NCBI GenBank assembly: GCA_034433305.1
Contig: DAOUAM010000063.1
Span: forward strand, 62,001 to 126,000
Length of the DNA stretch: 64,000 bases
Reading direction: 5' to 3'
Origin: DAOUAM01 sp034433305
Lineage (GTDB): Bacteria; Chloroflexota; Dehalococcoidia; Lucifugimonadales; DAOUAM01
Shown: positions 54,487 to 63,483 of the stretch, piece by piece
How the letters are laid out: the number at the start of each line of letters is the position of its first letter
Numbering within the stretch: position 1 is the first letter of the stretch
Notes under the pieces: generated by a model
Told to the model about the DNA's origin: nothing
The model's database searches: none
Seen by the model: only the letters and a program-made list of their open reading frames with translations
Made by a program: the position numbers and the translations under genes

Positions 54487-55752
54487 TTGAAGCCGAGAGT
54501 GTTCCTGCTGAAGAGGTTTTACCTGGTCCTGGCGCTCCTGGGCGTGACCCTGTTCACTGGAATGTCCACGGGCTTCAGCCTGTTCTACAGGTTGGCCTAC
54601 ATCCTGGCCCTTACCCTCATCATCAGCTTTGTCTGGAACTGGCTGAGCGTCCAGTCCATGGAAGTCAGGATCGAGCGCCGGACGCGCAGGGCACGGGTGG
54701 GCGACGCGGTGGAGGAGCGCATAACGGCGCGTAACCTCAGCATGCTGCCCAAGCCGGTGCTGGAGGTGGAGGACATGACGGACATGCCGGGCTACTCCAG
54801 CGGCATGGCCGTCAGCCTGGCCTCCAGGAGCTTCAGGTCCTGGAGGACCAGCGGGCCGGCCCGCAAGCGCGGCGTCTACACCCTCGGCCCCGTGCGCGTC
54901 TCTGCCACCGACGCCTTCGGCCTGTTCCGCCGCGAGCGGTTCTTCGGCGGCACCGACACCCTGGTGGTCTACCCACGTACCTATGACCTGCCAGGATTTG
55001 CCATCCCTTCAGCCTACCTCTCCGGCGATAGCTCAGCCAAGAAGCGCAGCCACGAACTGACGCCCCATGCCTCCAGCGTGCGGGAGTACGCCTTCGGCGA
55101 TAGCCTGAGCCGCGTACACTGGACCAGCACCGCCAGGCTGGGCAAGCTCATGTCCAAGGAGTTCGACCTGGGGCTGTCCAGCGAGGTCTGGGTCGTGGTG
55201 GACCTGCACAGGGACCTTCAGGCCGGGGAGCTTGAGGAAAGCACCGACGAGTACGCCGTCGCCATTGCCGCCTCGCTGGCCAGGAAGTACCTGGAGAACG
55301 AGCTGCCCGTGGGCCTCATAGCCTACGGGGACAGGCGCTACTTCCTGCCGGCGGAGACAGGGTCAGGGCAACTGGACCGCGTGCTGGAGCAGCTTGCTAT
55401 GAGCAAAGCCGAGGGCAAGGTCCCCCTGGAGGAGGTGCTGTCCAAGGAGGAGGCCCTGTGGAGCTACCACAGCACCCTGGTGGTGGTGACCCCTTCCCAC
55501 CGGCGTGAGTGGGTGGTGGCACTGGGCGAGCTGACCAGGCGGCGCGTCAGGGTCGCCTCGGTACTGGTTGACGGAGCTTCTTTCGGTGGCATTTTCAACA
55601 CCCTGGGCCTGCTGGGAGAGCTGTACCTGGCCGGGATACCCGCTTACGTGGTCAGGAAGGGCGATAACATCTCCCTGGCCCTGGGCCAGGTGTACTCAGG
55701 CCCGGAACTGGTGACGGATGGACGCGTGAAGCAGGTGGAGGTCAAGTTATGA
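54487..55752 (+). CDS. DUF58 domain protein (MoxR-associated, membrane-anchored)
   Basis: A 421-residue protein. Two N-terminal membrane helices (about 10-50), an immunoglobulin-like segment, then the DUF58/vWA-like region with ASSVREYAFGDSLSRVHW preceding RLGKLMSKEF. The TTG start lies 6 bp after the moxR stop. The gene overlaps the next by 4 bp (ATGA). DUF58 proteins commonly act with MoxR ATPases in envelope-linked processes. Confidence 0.9.
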   Translation: MKPRVFLLKRFYLVLALLGVTLFTGMSTGFSLFYRLAYILALTLIISFVWNWLSVQSMEVRIERRTRRARVGDAVEERITARNLSMLPKPVLEVEDMTDMPGYSSGMAVSLASRSFRSWRTSGPARKRGVYTLGPVRVSATDAFGLFRRERFFGGTDTLVVYPRTYDLPGFAIPSAYLSGDSSAKKRSHELTPHASSVREYAFGDSLSRVHWTSTARLGKLMSKEFDLGLSSEVWVVVDLHRDLQAGELEESTDEYAVAIAASLARKYLENELPVGLIAYGDRRYFLPAETGSGQLDRVLEQLAMSKAEGKVPLEEVLSKEEALWSYHSTLVVVTPSHRREWVVALGELTRRRVRVASVLVDGASFGGIFNTLGLLGELYLAGIPAYVVRKGDNISLALGQVYSGPELVTDGRVKQVEVKL

Positions 55753-58298
55753 GCGCGGGTGGAGTAGCGGTATTCTTTCCACCGAGAGAGAAGGCCCAGC
55801 CTCGGCAGGAACACCCGCTCTGGAGGCTGGCCGAGCGGTTCACCCCCAGCCAGGGCTGGCCTACCCTCGTCCTGCTTTGGGCCACGCTGGCCATAGTGGC
55901 CTGGACGCTTACGGACCCTGGCTGGGTAGCGACTCCTGGTATGACGCTCATCGTCCTGCTGGCGCCCCTGGTGGGCCTGGCCCTGGCTAAGGTCCGGGCG
56001 CCCTGGCCCTTGCTGCACCTGGCCGGCCTGGCCGTGGGCTTTCTTGTGGTCATGTGGCAGACCACATCCCTGGCCGACGGAGGCTCCCTGGTCAGCAGGC
56101 TGCAGGAGATCTGGCACCGCCTGGCCCAGTGGTACAATGCGGCGGTCTCCGGCGGAATCAGCACCGACCTGCTGCCCTTCTCCGTGGGCCTGCTGGCGAG
56201 CTTCTGGCTCCTGGCCTACTTCAGCGCCTGGGCCATATTCAGGCGGAGCAACGTATGGGTGGCTGTGGTGCTGGCTGGCACCACCATGCTCACCAACCTG
56301 AGCTTCTTGCCGGACCAGTACGCCTCCAGGTTCTTCCTCTTCGTTTTCTTCGCCATGCTGCTGGTGGTGCGGGTGAACATGGTGCAGCGCCACGAGGCGT
56401 GGCGGAGGGCCGGCGTCAGGTTCGATCCCATCAACAACTGGCTGACCATGCACGCTACGGTCTGGGTCAGCGTGCTGGTGCTGCTGGTAGCTGCCTTCTT
56501 GCCCCTGCGGGTCTACGTATCGCGTACGCTGGCAGACGTCTGGAAGTTCGGGCGCTCGCCCGTGGAGCGCCTGGAGGACGACTTCGCCCGCCTGTTCTCG
56601 GGCGTGCCCTCGCGCAAGAACGTTACAGGCCGTTTCTTTGGCCGCACGCTGCCCTTCATGGGCAAGATTTCCTTTGGCGGCGAGGTGGTCTTCTGGGCTA
56701 ACACGCGCTACCCGTCCTACTGGCTGTCCCAGACCTACAGCGAATACACCTCCCAGGGCTGGCGCGTGGGCAGGACGGAGCCGCTGGAGGTCAGGCCCGA
56801 TGCCTTGCCGCCGGCCACCCAGGACTCGCTCAAGCGCGTTCCTGTGGAACAGACCCTCCAGTTGACCTTTGCCAGCCAGGAGTTCCTGGCCGGCGGCAAC
56901 CTGGACTCGGTCAGCCGCGACATCGTCGTGGAGACCCTGGCCCCCAAGGAGTTCGTCATCAACATCCAGGACTCCTCTGGCGATGCGGCGCTGCCCGAGG
57001 ACCTGCGCGCCGTCGCCCAGGAGCTTCGAGAGGAGCTGCGGACTCCTCCCAGGGACTTCCTGGAGTCCTATATCTCCAGGATACTCCCCAAAGACCTGGT
57101 GCTCATCGGCGTGAGCCGCGCGCCCGATGCCCAGGGCCGACAGGTGCCCCGGTCGGTGACGCTGGCCCGCAAGGAGCCCATCACGCCCGACGTGGTCTCC
57201 TGGGAGTTCACAGACCGCCTGGAGGCCAACGAGACCTACACCATGGTGTCCTACGTCTCGGTGGCCACCGATGAGGACCTGAGGGGCGCAGGCACTGAGT
57301 ACAACAGCTTTATCCGTGACCATTACCTCCAGGTGCCGGCCACGCTGCCCCAGCGGGTGCGCGACCTGGCCCAGGAGATAACCAGGAACGCCCCCACGCC
57401 CTATGACAAGGCCATCGCCATCGAGCGGTACCTGCGTGACCCCAAGAACTTCACCTACTCCCAGGACATAGAGGCGCCACCCCAGGGGGTGGACGGCGTG
57501 GACTGGTTCCTGTTCGAGACCAAGACAGGCTACAGCGACTATTTCGGCTCTGCCATGGCGGTGATGCTGCGCACCGTGGGCGTTCCGGCGCGCATGGCCG
57601 CGGGTTACGCCCCTGGCGAACTGGAGCCTCAGTCTGGCCAGCGGGTCATTCGGGACTCGGACAGCCACGGCTGGGTGCAGGCCTACTTCCCCGGCTACGG
57701 CTGGATAGACTTCGAGCCTACCCCGGCATGGCCTGTCCACCAGCGCGTCCTGGCCGAGCATCCCGCGCCAGACCTCAGTTTCGGGCGCGAGACGGAGGAA
57801 GGCTACGAGGAGTACCCCTACGACATATTCGACCCCTCCATTGAGGGCCAGTTCCCTGACCTCAGCAACCTGCCAGTGCCGGAAGAGGAGTCCTGGTGGG
57901 ACCCCAGAGCCTTCGCGGTGCCCTTCGCCATTGTCCTTGGCTTCGTGGGCATCCTGTGGGCTACAGTGCAACTGCTGTGGACGCGCAGCCTGGCGGCGGC
58001 GACTCCTTCCGAGCGGGCCTACGCCAAGATGAGCCGCCTGGGCGCCCTGGCGGGCATCCGCCGGCGCGCCCACCAGACGCCCGTGGAGTACGCCACCGCC
58101 GTGGGCAGCCTCATACCCACCGTATCGTCGGCGGCACAGCGCATCGCCCTGGCCTTCGCGGCTAACAGGTACGGGCAGCGCAATGAGTCGGAGCAGGACG
58201 AGCGAGAGCTTGACCAGGCCTGGAAGAGCATCCGTGGCAAGCTGCTGGGCCGGGCGCTGGCCCGACTGAAGCGACTGGGCAGAGGGCAGGGAAGCTGA
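55749..58298 (+). CDS. TgpA-like membrane transglutaminase-fold protein, catalytic Cys replaced by Ser
   Basis: An 849-residue protein. About six membrane helices (35-265), an extracytoplasmic region, a transglutaminase core (about 540-680), one further helix (about 717-735) and a DUF4129-like cytoplasmic tail. The core shows KTGYSDYFGSAMAVMLR, GVPARMAAGYAPGE, DSHGWVQAYFPGYGW and IDFEPTPAWP. The histidine (H640) and aspartate (D654) of the triad are present, but the position normally held by the nucleophilic Cys is Ser596 (codon AGC). It ends the MoxR operon. Confidence 0.88.
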   Translation: MSAGGVAVFFPPREKAQPRQEHPLWRLAERFTPSQGWPTLVLLWATLAIVAWTLTDPGWVATPGMTLIVLLAPLVGLALAKVRAPWPLLHLAGLAVGFLVVMWQTTSLADGGSLVSRLQEIWHRLAQWYNAAVSGGISTDLLPFSVGLLASFWLLAYFSAWAIFRRSNVWVAVVLAGTTMLTNLSFLPDQYASRFFLFVFFAMLLVVRVNMVQRHEAWRRAGVRFDPINNWLTMHATVWVSVLVLLVAAFLPLRVYVSRTLADVWKFGRSPVERLEDDFARLFSGVPSRKNVTGRFFGRTLPFMGKISFGGEVVFWANTRYPSYWLSQTYSEYTSQGWRVGRTEPLEVRPDALPPATQDSLKRVPVEQTLQLTFASQEFLAGGNLDSVSRDIVVETLAPKEFVINIQDSSGDAALPEDLRAVAQELREELRTPPRDFLESYISRILPKDLVLIGVSRAPDAQGRQVPRSVTLARKEPITPDVVSWEFTDRLEANETYTMVSYVSVATDEDLRGAGTEYNSFIRDHYLQVPATLPQRVRDLAQEITRNAPTPYDKAIAIERYLRDPKNFTYSQDIEAPPQGVDGVDWFLFETKTGYSDYFGSAMAVMLRTVGVPARMAAGYAPGELEPQSGQRVIRDSDSHGWVQAYFPGYGWIDFEPTPAWPVHQRVLAEHPAPDLSFGRETEEGYEEYPYDIFDPSIEGQFPDLSNLPVPEEESWWDPRAFAVPFAIVLGFVGILWATVQLLWTRSLAAATPSERAYAKMSRLGALAGIRRRAHQTPVEYATAVGSLIPTVSSAAQRIALAFAANRYGQRNESEQDERELDQAWKSIRGKLLGRALARLKRLGRGQGS

Positions 58299-58315
58299 AA
58301 GCTGATAGCTTGGAA

Positions 58316-58861
58316 ATGAAGCTTTACTACGACGTGTTCGAGACACCCTTTGGCTGGATGGGCGTCCTGGCCTCGGAGAAGGGGCTGAGGCGCACCACCC
58401 TTCCCCAGGACTCGCCGGCCGAGTGCGTGGCACTGCTGGGCAGCGGGCTGGACAGCGCGGTGCAGTCGCCGGAGCGCTTCGCGGGGCTGAGACGCAAGCT
58501 GGTGGCCTACTTCCAGGGCGAGCCTGTGTCCTTCGATGACGAGGCGCTGGACCTGGAGGACGTCTCGCCCTTCCTGCTGGCCGCCTGGCGGGCGTGCCGC
58601 TCCATACCGGTGGGCCAGACCCGCAGCTACAAGTGGCTGGCGGCCCGGGCCGGCAGGCCCCAGGCACCAAGGGCGGCAGGCCAGTCCATGGCCCGCAACC
58701 GTCTGCCCATCATTGTGCCCTGCCATCGCGTCGTCGGCAGCGACGGCGGCCTGCATGGCTTCGGCCGGGGCGCGTCGCAGCTTGACCTGAAGCGGCGGCT
58801 GCTGGAGCTGGAGGCCAGGTCCGCCGCCAGAGAGGCCTCCACCGCCGCCGGGGACGACTAA
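58316..58861 (+). CDS. ogt: Methylated-DNA--protein-cysteine methyltransferase
   Basis: A 181-residue suicide alkyltransferase that repairs O6-methylguanine. N-terminal domain YYDVFETPFGWMGVLASEKG, then IPVGQTRSYKWLAARAGRP and the alkyl-acceptor signature LPIIVPCHRVVGSDGGLHGF. The arginine finger region ARNRLP is present. The start could be TTG 58310 or ATG 58316; both have weak ribosome sites. It follows the transglutaminase gene by 17 bp. Confidence 0.92.
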   Translation: MKLYYDVFETPFGWMGVLASEKGLRRTTLPQDSPAECVALLGSGLDSAVQSPERFAGLRRKLVAYFQGEPVSFDDEALDLEDVSPFLLAAWRACRSIPVGQTRSYKWLAARAGRPQAPRAAGQSMARNRLPIIVPCHRVVGSDGGLHGFGRGASQLDLKRRLLELEARSAAREASTAAGDD

Positions 58862-58870
58862 CAGCCCGGC

Positions 58871-59272
58871 CTACCCCAGCTTCGCCCCGCAGTTGCGGCA
58901 GGCGTCCGGGACGCCGGCATCCCAGCCGGGGTGGGCGCGTGTCCAGCGCCCGCAGGCCATGCACTTCTTGGAGCGGGGATGGTCCTCCCGCTCGTCCCAG
59001 TAGCCGAACCATCCCAGGGAACACCATTGCCGGAAGCTGGGCATCAGCACCGTGCGGTGGAACTCGTTGTCCACCCAGCGCTGGATGGCCTCGGCGCTCT
59101 CCCACACGTTGAAAAACAAGTACGTCCCTGGCTCCCGGCGGTAGGTGCGGAACTCCAGCATCCCGGGGATGGAGCCAAGCTCCCGCTCCATCTGGGGGAA
59201 GACCTTCTGGAACTCCGCCTCGGCCTCCGCCGTCCGGAAAGTCATCTCCACCGTGGTAAGCACTACAGCCAT
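58871..59272 (-). CDS. Antibiotic-biosynthesis-monooxygenase-fold protein fused to a zinc ribbon
   Basis: A 133-residue protein. Residues 1-95 look like a dimeric alpha/beta-barrel (ABM) domain: VLTTVEMTFRTAEAEAEF, GMLEFRTYRREPGTYLFFNV, RWVDNEFHR. Residues about 100-133 form a zinc ribbon (KKCMACGRWTRAHPGWDAGV then DACRNCGAKLG). The ATG at 59272 has GGAG 5 nt upstream. I do not know this domain pair; it could be a small metal- or heme-linked protein. It is convergent with ogt. Confidence 0.72.
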   Translation of the reverse strand: MAVVLTTVEMTFRTAEAEAEFQKVFPQMERELGSIPGMLEFRTYRREPGTYLFFNVWESAEAIQRWVDNEFHRTVLMPSFRQWCSLGWFGYWDEREDHPRSKKCMACGRWTRAHPGWDAGVPDACRNCGAKLG

Positions 59273-59372
59273 AGCCACTCCGCCAGCGTGCGATGTGCCG
59301 CGCCATGGACGCGGCGTCCCCAGGATACCACGTGCTATGGCCGCATGGGTACAAGACTTGCCCGCCAGCAGC

Positions 59373-59378
59373 TATAAT
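59373..59378 (+). promoter_or_regulatory. Perfect -10 hexamer upstream of the LLM oxidoreductase
   Basis: TATAAT, 52 bp before the start codon; the -35 position (TACAAG, 59350-59355) is poor. Confidence 0.35.
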
Positions 59379-59430
59379 GTTCGCTATCGCGAGGTCGGCC
59401 CGACAAGCTCACGCTGTAGAGGAGCTGTCC

Positions 59431-60276
59431 ATGGAGATAGGCATCTCGTCTTTCCTGACCGACTACTCGGTGGAGGTCGTCACGCTGGCCAGGCGAGCGG
59501 AGGAGCTGGGCTTCGAGTCCCTGTGGCTGCCGGAGCACCCCATCCTGCCTGTGAACACCGCCACTCCCTGGCCTGGCTCGCCCGACGGCAAGATACCCAA
59601 GGTCTACGCCGACATCGTTGACCCCTTCGTGGCGCTGGCCAGGGCATCGGCGGTCACTACCAGGCTGAAGCTGAGCACTGGAATCTGCCTGGTGCCGGAG
59701 CGCAACCCCCTGCTGCTGGCCAAGGAGGTCGCCACCCTGGACCGCTGCTCGGGCGGGCGGTTCATCTTTGGCATCGGCGCGGGCTGGCTCAGGGAGGAGA
59801 CGGAGATCATGGGCGGCGACTTCCAGCACCGCTGGTCGCAGACGCGGGAGGCCGTGCAGGCCATGAAGCAGCTATGGACCCGGACTCGCGCCGAGTTCCA
59901 CGGCAAGTACTACGACTTCCCGCCGGTGTACTCCTTCCCCAAGCCGGTGCAGAAGCCTCACCCGCCGGTGCTGCTGGGCGGCATGGCGGCCAACGTCTTC
60001 AAGCGCGTCGTCGAGTGGGGCGACGGCTGGATGCCCAACCGCGTCACTCCGGAGCAGGTGAAGCAGGGCAGGGCAAAGCTGGACGAACTGGCCCAGGCGG
60101 CCGGCCGCGACCCCAGGGCCATCCAGGTCACAGTCTATGGCCAGCCGCCAGACCGTGACCTCATCCGCCGCTTCCAGGACGCCGGCGCCGACCGCGTGGT
60201 CGTGCGCCTGTCCACCGCGCCCGAGCAAGAGGCGCTGGCGGAGCTGGAGCAGATAGCCGGGAAGGTGCTGGTATAG
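59431..60276 (+). CDS. LLM-class, probably F420-dependent, oxidoreductase
   Basis: A 281-residue TIM-barrel enzyme of the luciferase-like family: MEIGISSFLTDYSVEVVTLA, ARRAEELGFESLWLPEHP, TRLKLSTGICLVPERNPLLL, LDRCSGGRFIFGIGAGWL and PHPPVLLGGMAANVFKRVVE. Wording and length fit the F420-dependent LLM subfamily common in Actinobacteria and Chloroflexota. FMN use cannot be excluded. The ATG at 59431 follows AGAGGAG. It lies 172 bp upstream of the enolase-superfamily gene, with a repeat between. Confidence 0.9.
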   Translation: MEIGISSFLTDYSVEVVTLARRAEELGFESLWLPEHPILPVNTATPWPGSPDGKIPKVYADIVDPFVALARASAVTTRLKLSTGICLVPERNPLLLAKEVATLDRCSGGRFIFGIGAGWLREETEIMGGDFQHRWSQTREAVQAMKQLWTRTRAEFHGKYYDFPPVYSFPKPVQKPHPPVLLGGMAANVFKRVVEWGDGWMPNRVTPEQVKQGRAKLDELAQAAGRDPRAIQVTVYGQPPDRDLIRRFQDAGADRVVVRLSTAPEQEALAELEQIAGKVLV

Positions 60277-60303
60277 CTTGGCAAGACCCGGGGCTGGCGT
60301 CTG

Positions 60304-60376
60304 GCCCCCTTCCTGGCCTTCCCCCACAGGGGGCAGGGACTGTCCTCGCCCCCTTCGGGGGAGAGCTAGAGGAGGC
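60304..60376. repeat. Double-hairpin dispersed repeat, copy 6
   Basis: GCCCCCTTCCTGGCCTTCCC, core GGCAGGGACTGTCCTCGCCC, ending GAGAGCTAGAGGAGGC. It lies between two co-directional genes. Confidence 0.8.
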
Positions 60377-60447
60377 GAGACGTTGCGCCGCAACCACAAC
60401 GTACCTGGCTGAAAGGGGCCTGTGCCCCGCGAAAGGAGAAGAAAGGC

Positions 60448-61602
60448 TTGAAGATAACGGACGTAAACATCCATGTGGTAACGCCGGATATGGGGAGGGC
60501 CAGCGCCTCGGGCAGCAGGGTGGGCTGGGTATTCGTGGAGGTCCAGACCGACGAGGGCATAACGGGCTTCGGCGAGTGCTCCAACTGGCCCCGCAAGGGC
60601 GACATCCTGGTAGGCCGGGCACTCCAGACCCTCAAGGACTCCCTGGTCGGCAAGGACCCCAGTCACATAGAGAAGCTCTGGATTGAGCTTTTCCGCAACT
60701 ACACCTACCTGGGCAACCGGGGCCTCATCACCACCGTCATCAGCGGCGTGAACATCGCCCTGTGGGACATCAAGGGCAAGGCCCTGGGCAAGCCTGTGTA
60801 CGACCTGCTGGGCGGCCCGGTGCGCGAGAGCATCCTGCTCTACACCCATCCGCGGTTCGGCAGGCCCGAGGAGGTCTCCGAGAGCGGCCAGCAGCTCGTG
60901 GCCGAGGGGTTCACGGCCCTCAAGACCGACCCCTTCAGCGCCGAGATGGGCCAGTACCACACCGCCTACGTGGGCGGCTACATCTCGGTGGAGGGCGTGC
61001 GCCGCGCCGAGCGGACCATCGCTGCGCTGCGGGATGCCGTCGGCCCGGACATCGAGATCCTCATTGACGCCCACGGCAACTACAACGTCGCCACCGCCGT
61101 GCGCTGCATCCGGGCGCTGGAGCCATACAACATCACCTGGTTCGAGGAGCCGGTGCCGCCCGAGGGCTACGAGGCGCTGCGCCAGGTACGGGAGCAGACC
61201 ACGGTGGACCTGTGCGTGGGTGAGCGGCTGTTCACCCGCTGGGACTTCCTGCCTGTCCTGCGGGACCGCCTGGCCAACTACATCATGCCCGACGTGTGCT
61301 GGACCGGCGGCATCAGCGAGCTTAAGAAGATCGCCACCATGGCCGAGACCTACTTCGTGCCCGTCAGCCCCCACAACGCCATGGGGCCGCTCCAGATCAT
61401 CGCCGGCGCCCACACCATGATGACGGTGCCCAACTTCTACCGCCTGGAGATGGCCAGCCTCTGGACGCCCCAGTACAACGCCTGCATCAGCCCGCCGCTG
61501 GACATCCGCAAGGGCGCGCTCTACCTGTCCGACAGGCCTGGCCTGGGCGTAGAGCTGAACATGGACTACATCAAGAAGCACCCCGACCCCGACTGGGCGT
61601 AG
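60448..61602 (+). CDS. Enolase-superfamily enzyme (mandelate racemase/galactonate dehydratase-like)
   Basis: A 384-residue enzyme. Capping domain KITDVNIHVVTPDMG and GWVFVEVQTDEGITGFGE. Barrel with metal ligands in ILIDAHGNYN (Asp and His of a DxH motif), TWFEEPVPPE and CVGERLFTRWD. General base His in VSPHNAMGP. The DxH-plus-His layout resembles sugar-acid dehydratases such as D-galactonate dehydratase. The TTG start has AAAGGAG 9 nt upstream. The exact sugar acid is unknown. Confidence 0.9.
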   Translation: MKITDVNIHVVTPDMGRASASGSRVGWVFVEVQTDEGITGFGECSNWPRKGDILVGRALQTLKDSLVGKDPSHIEKLWIELFRNYTYLGNRGLITTVISGVNIALWDIKGKALGKPVYDLLGGPVRESILLYTHPRFGRPEEVSESGQQLVAEGFTALKTDPFSAEMGQYHTAYVGGYISVEGVRRAERTIAALRDAVGPDIEILIDAHGNYNVATAVRCIRALEPYNITWFEEPVPPEGYEALRQVREQTTVDLCVGERLFTRWDFLPVLRDRLANYIMPDVCWTGGISELKKIATMAETYFVPVSPHNAMGPLQIIAGAHTMMTVPNFYRLEMASLWTPQYNACISPPLDIRKGALYLSDRPGLGVELNMDYIKKHPDPDWA

Positions 61603-61618
61603 CCGAAGGGCGCCCACG

Positions 61619-61660
61619 CCCGGTGCCTCTGGTCGTGCTGGCCGGAGGCACCGGGCCTTT
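61619..61660 (+). terminator. Terminator hairpin after the enolase-superfamily gene
   Basis: CCCGGTGCCTC (61619-61629) pairs perfectly with GAGGCACCGGG (61645-61655), 11 bp, followed by CCTTTC. Confidence 0.6.
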
Positions 61661-61768
61661 CACGACTGCCAGGACTCCTTAAGAAGACGCGCCTTGCTGG
61701 CAGACCGGTCTGAGAGAACAGGCCAGATTGACTCTACCATGGGCTTCTGTATTTCGGCGTGCTATCTT

Positions 61769-61840
61769 GCCCCCTTCCTGGCCTTCCCCCACGGGGGGAA
61801 GGGACTGTTCTTGCCCCTTTGGGGGAGAGCTAGAGAGGGC
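61769..61840. repeat. Double-hairpin dispersed repeat, copy 7
   Basis: GCCCCCTTCCTGGCCTTCCC, core AAGGGACTGTTCTTGCCCC, ending GAGAGCTAGAGAGGGC. Confidence 0.8.
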
Positions 61841-61967
61841 AAGCCTGGCCCTTTGCCTCGCCCGTAACGACACCCCGACGCCACCGCCGCTCTCCGCCTT
61901 CCACCCTGGCCATCCTCGTGCTGCCAACAGGGGCGCCGTCCGCCCAGAGGCCATGTATCCTCCCTGA

Positions 61968-62081
61968 ATCTGGCCTGGGTACCCCGAATTGCTGCTGCCT
62001 GTCGAGCGAGACAACGCTTACATAGAACGTCTCCTGAACAGAGAACTGGAATTCTGGGACCGGGTCCGACGGAACATCTGA
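61968..62081 (+). pseudogene. C-terminal remnant, possibly of a YqaJ-like phage nuclease
   Basis: An open stretch of 37 codons without a start codon, bounded upstream by TGA at 61965. It reads IWPGYPELLLPVERD, NAYIERLLNRELEFWD, RVRRNI then stop. The pattern 'RD..YI..LL..E.EFW..V' resembles the C-terminal tail of YqaJ-type viral recombinase nucleases. No catalytic part is found upstream. A further short open segment (VGQADFRELVEAALAD, stop at about 62177) follows. The assignment rests on a short pattern and is tentative. Confidence 0.3.
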
Positions 62082-62407
62082 CGCCATCCAGCGCTCCGGT
62101 AGTTTGTGGCAAAGGCAATGCAGGAGGTGGGACAGGCAGACTTCAGGGAATTGGTTGAAGCTGCCCTTGCTGACTAGAGGACTTCAGTAACAATGTAGTA
62201 CAGCAAGCAGGTTGCTGGCGACGCCGCCCAGTAGCTTCGCCCGAAGGCCACCTTTCCTCAGGAGCGGACTGGCGCTCTGCCGGGCCACTCCTGGCTTTTC
62301 TGGCGGCGGTGACTGGCCTCCGGGGCGAAAGGTGGCCTATCCCCTAGATTTCCTGGCCCGGAGCTATTATTATTTCCGCGAAGTGAAGTCTCCATCGGGA
62401 GGTAAAG

Positions 62408-63481
62408 GTGGACGCTTGCAGGATCGCAGTCGTGGGGGCCACCGGAGCGGTGGGCCAGGTGTGTCTTCGCATACTGGAGGAGCGTAAGTTCCCGGCTAGT
62501 GTCATACGGCTGTGCGCCTCCAAGCGTTCCGTGGGCAAGAGGCTCAAGGTCTTCGGCCAGGAGCTTCCCGTGGAGGAGGCCACGCCCAGGCTGTTCAGCG
62601 AGGTGGACATCGCCTTCATCTCGGCCAGTTCCGCCGTCAGCCGGGAGTTGGCGCCCATTGCCGTGCAGCAGGGCGCCCTGGTGATTGACGATAGCTCGGT
62701 GTTCCGCATGGACCCCAGCGTGCCCCTGGTGGTGCCCGAGGTCAACGCCGACGACCTGAAGCACCACCGCGGCATAGTCGCCATCCCCAACTGCTCCACG
62801 ACGCCGCTGGTCATGGTGCTGAGGCCCCTCAACGCCCTCAGCCCCGTCAGGCGGGTCGTCGCCGACACCTACCAGTCGGTGTCAGGCACGGGCGCGGCGG
62901 CCATGCGGGAGTTGCGCGACCAGGCAGCGCAGGCGCTGGAGGAGTGGGACGGCACGCCCCTCAGCCCGCCGCTGGCCGGGCAACAGGACGGCCAGGACAG
63001 GGTGTACCCGCACCAGATCGCCTTCAATCTCCTCCCCCACATCGAGCCTTTCCAGGACAACGGCTACACCCGGGAGGAGATGAAGCTGCTCCTCGAGTCC
63101 CGGAAGATATTGCACCTGCCCGAGTTGCTGGTGTCGGCCACCTGCGTGCGAGTGCCTGTCATGGTCTGCCACAGCGAGGCCGTGCACATCGAGTTCGCCG
63201 ACCCGGTCAGCCCCGAGGACGTCCGCGAGGCGCTGTCCCGCGCCCCGGGCGTCAAGGTGCTGGACGACCCCGGCTCCGGCGTGTATCCTATGCCGATAGA
63301 TGCCACCGGCAAGGACGAGGTGTTCGTGGGGCGCATCCGCAGGGACATTTCGCACCCCAACGGCATCGCCCTGTGGGTCGTGTCCGATAATCTCAGGAAA
63401 GGGGCAGCCCTGAACGCGGTACAGATCGCGGAGGAAGTTCTCAGCAGGGAGCTGCTGCTGGCTCCCGGAAGGAGGGTATAG
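62408..63481 (+). CDS. asd: Aspartate-semialdehyde dehydrogenase
   Basis: A 357-residue NADPH-dependent enzyme of the aspartate pathway (aspartyl phosphate to aspartate semialdehyde). NADP site RIAVVGATGAVGQVCLRIL, active-site Cys in IPNCSTTPLVMVL, QSVSGTGAAAMREL, and substrate-binding RVPVMVCHSEAVHIEF. The GTG at 62408 has GGAGG 5 nt upstream. It ends 2 bp before dapA, so the two steps are co-transcribed. Confidence 0.95.
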   Translation: MDACRIAVVGATGAVGQVCLRILEERKFPASVIRLCASKRSVGKRLKVFGQELPVEEATPRLFSEVDIAFISASSAVSRELAPIAVQQGALVIDDSSVFRMDPSVPLVVPEVNADDLKHHRGIVAIPNCSTTPLVMVLRPLNALSPVRRVVADTYQSVSGTGAAAMRELRDQAAQALEEWDGTPLSPPLAGQQDGQDRVYPHQIAFNLLPHIEPFQDNGYTREEMKLLLESRKILHLPELLVSATCVRVPVMVCHSEAVHIEFADPVSPEDVREALSRAPGVKVLDDPGSGVYPMPIDATGKDEVFVGRIRRDISHPNGIALWVVSDNLRKGAALNAVQIAEEVLSRELLLAPGRRV

Positions 63482-63483
63482 CG

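Larger units (their letters stand above)
61603..62407. other. Intergenic region with terminator, repeat and gene remnant
   Basis: An 805-bp stretch before asd. It contains a terminator (61619-61660), repeat copy 7 (61769-61840) and a short remnant of a protein-coding sequence (61968-62081). No intact gene is seen. Confidence 0.5.

Noticed and set aside
55644..58670. A very long open frame (about 1000 codons) on the minus strand across the transglutaminase gene
   Set aside because: It is the antisense shadow of a high-G+C gene; the plus-strand product has clear domains, helices and operon overlap, while the shadow is Pro/Arg/His-rich with no family signature.
59872..61617. Minus-strand frame of about 580 codons opposite the LLM and enolase-superfamily genes
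   Set aside because: It crosses two real genes and a dispersed repeat, and its composition is that of an antisense shadow.
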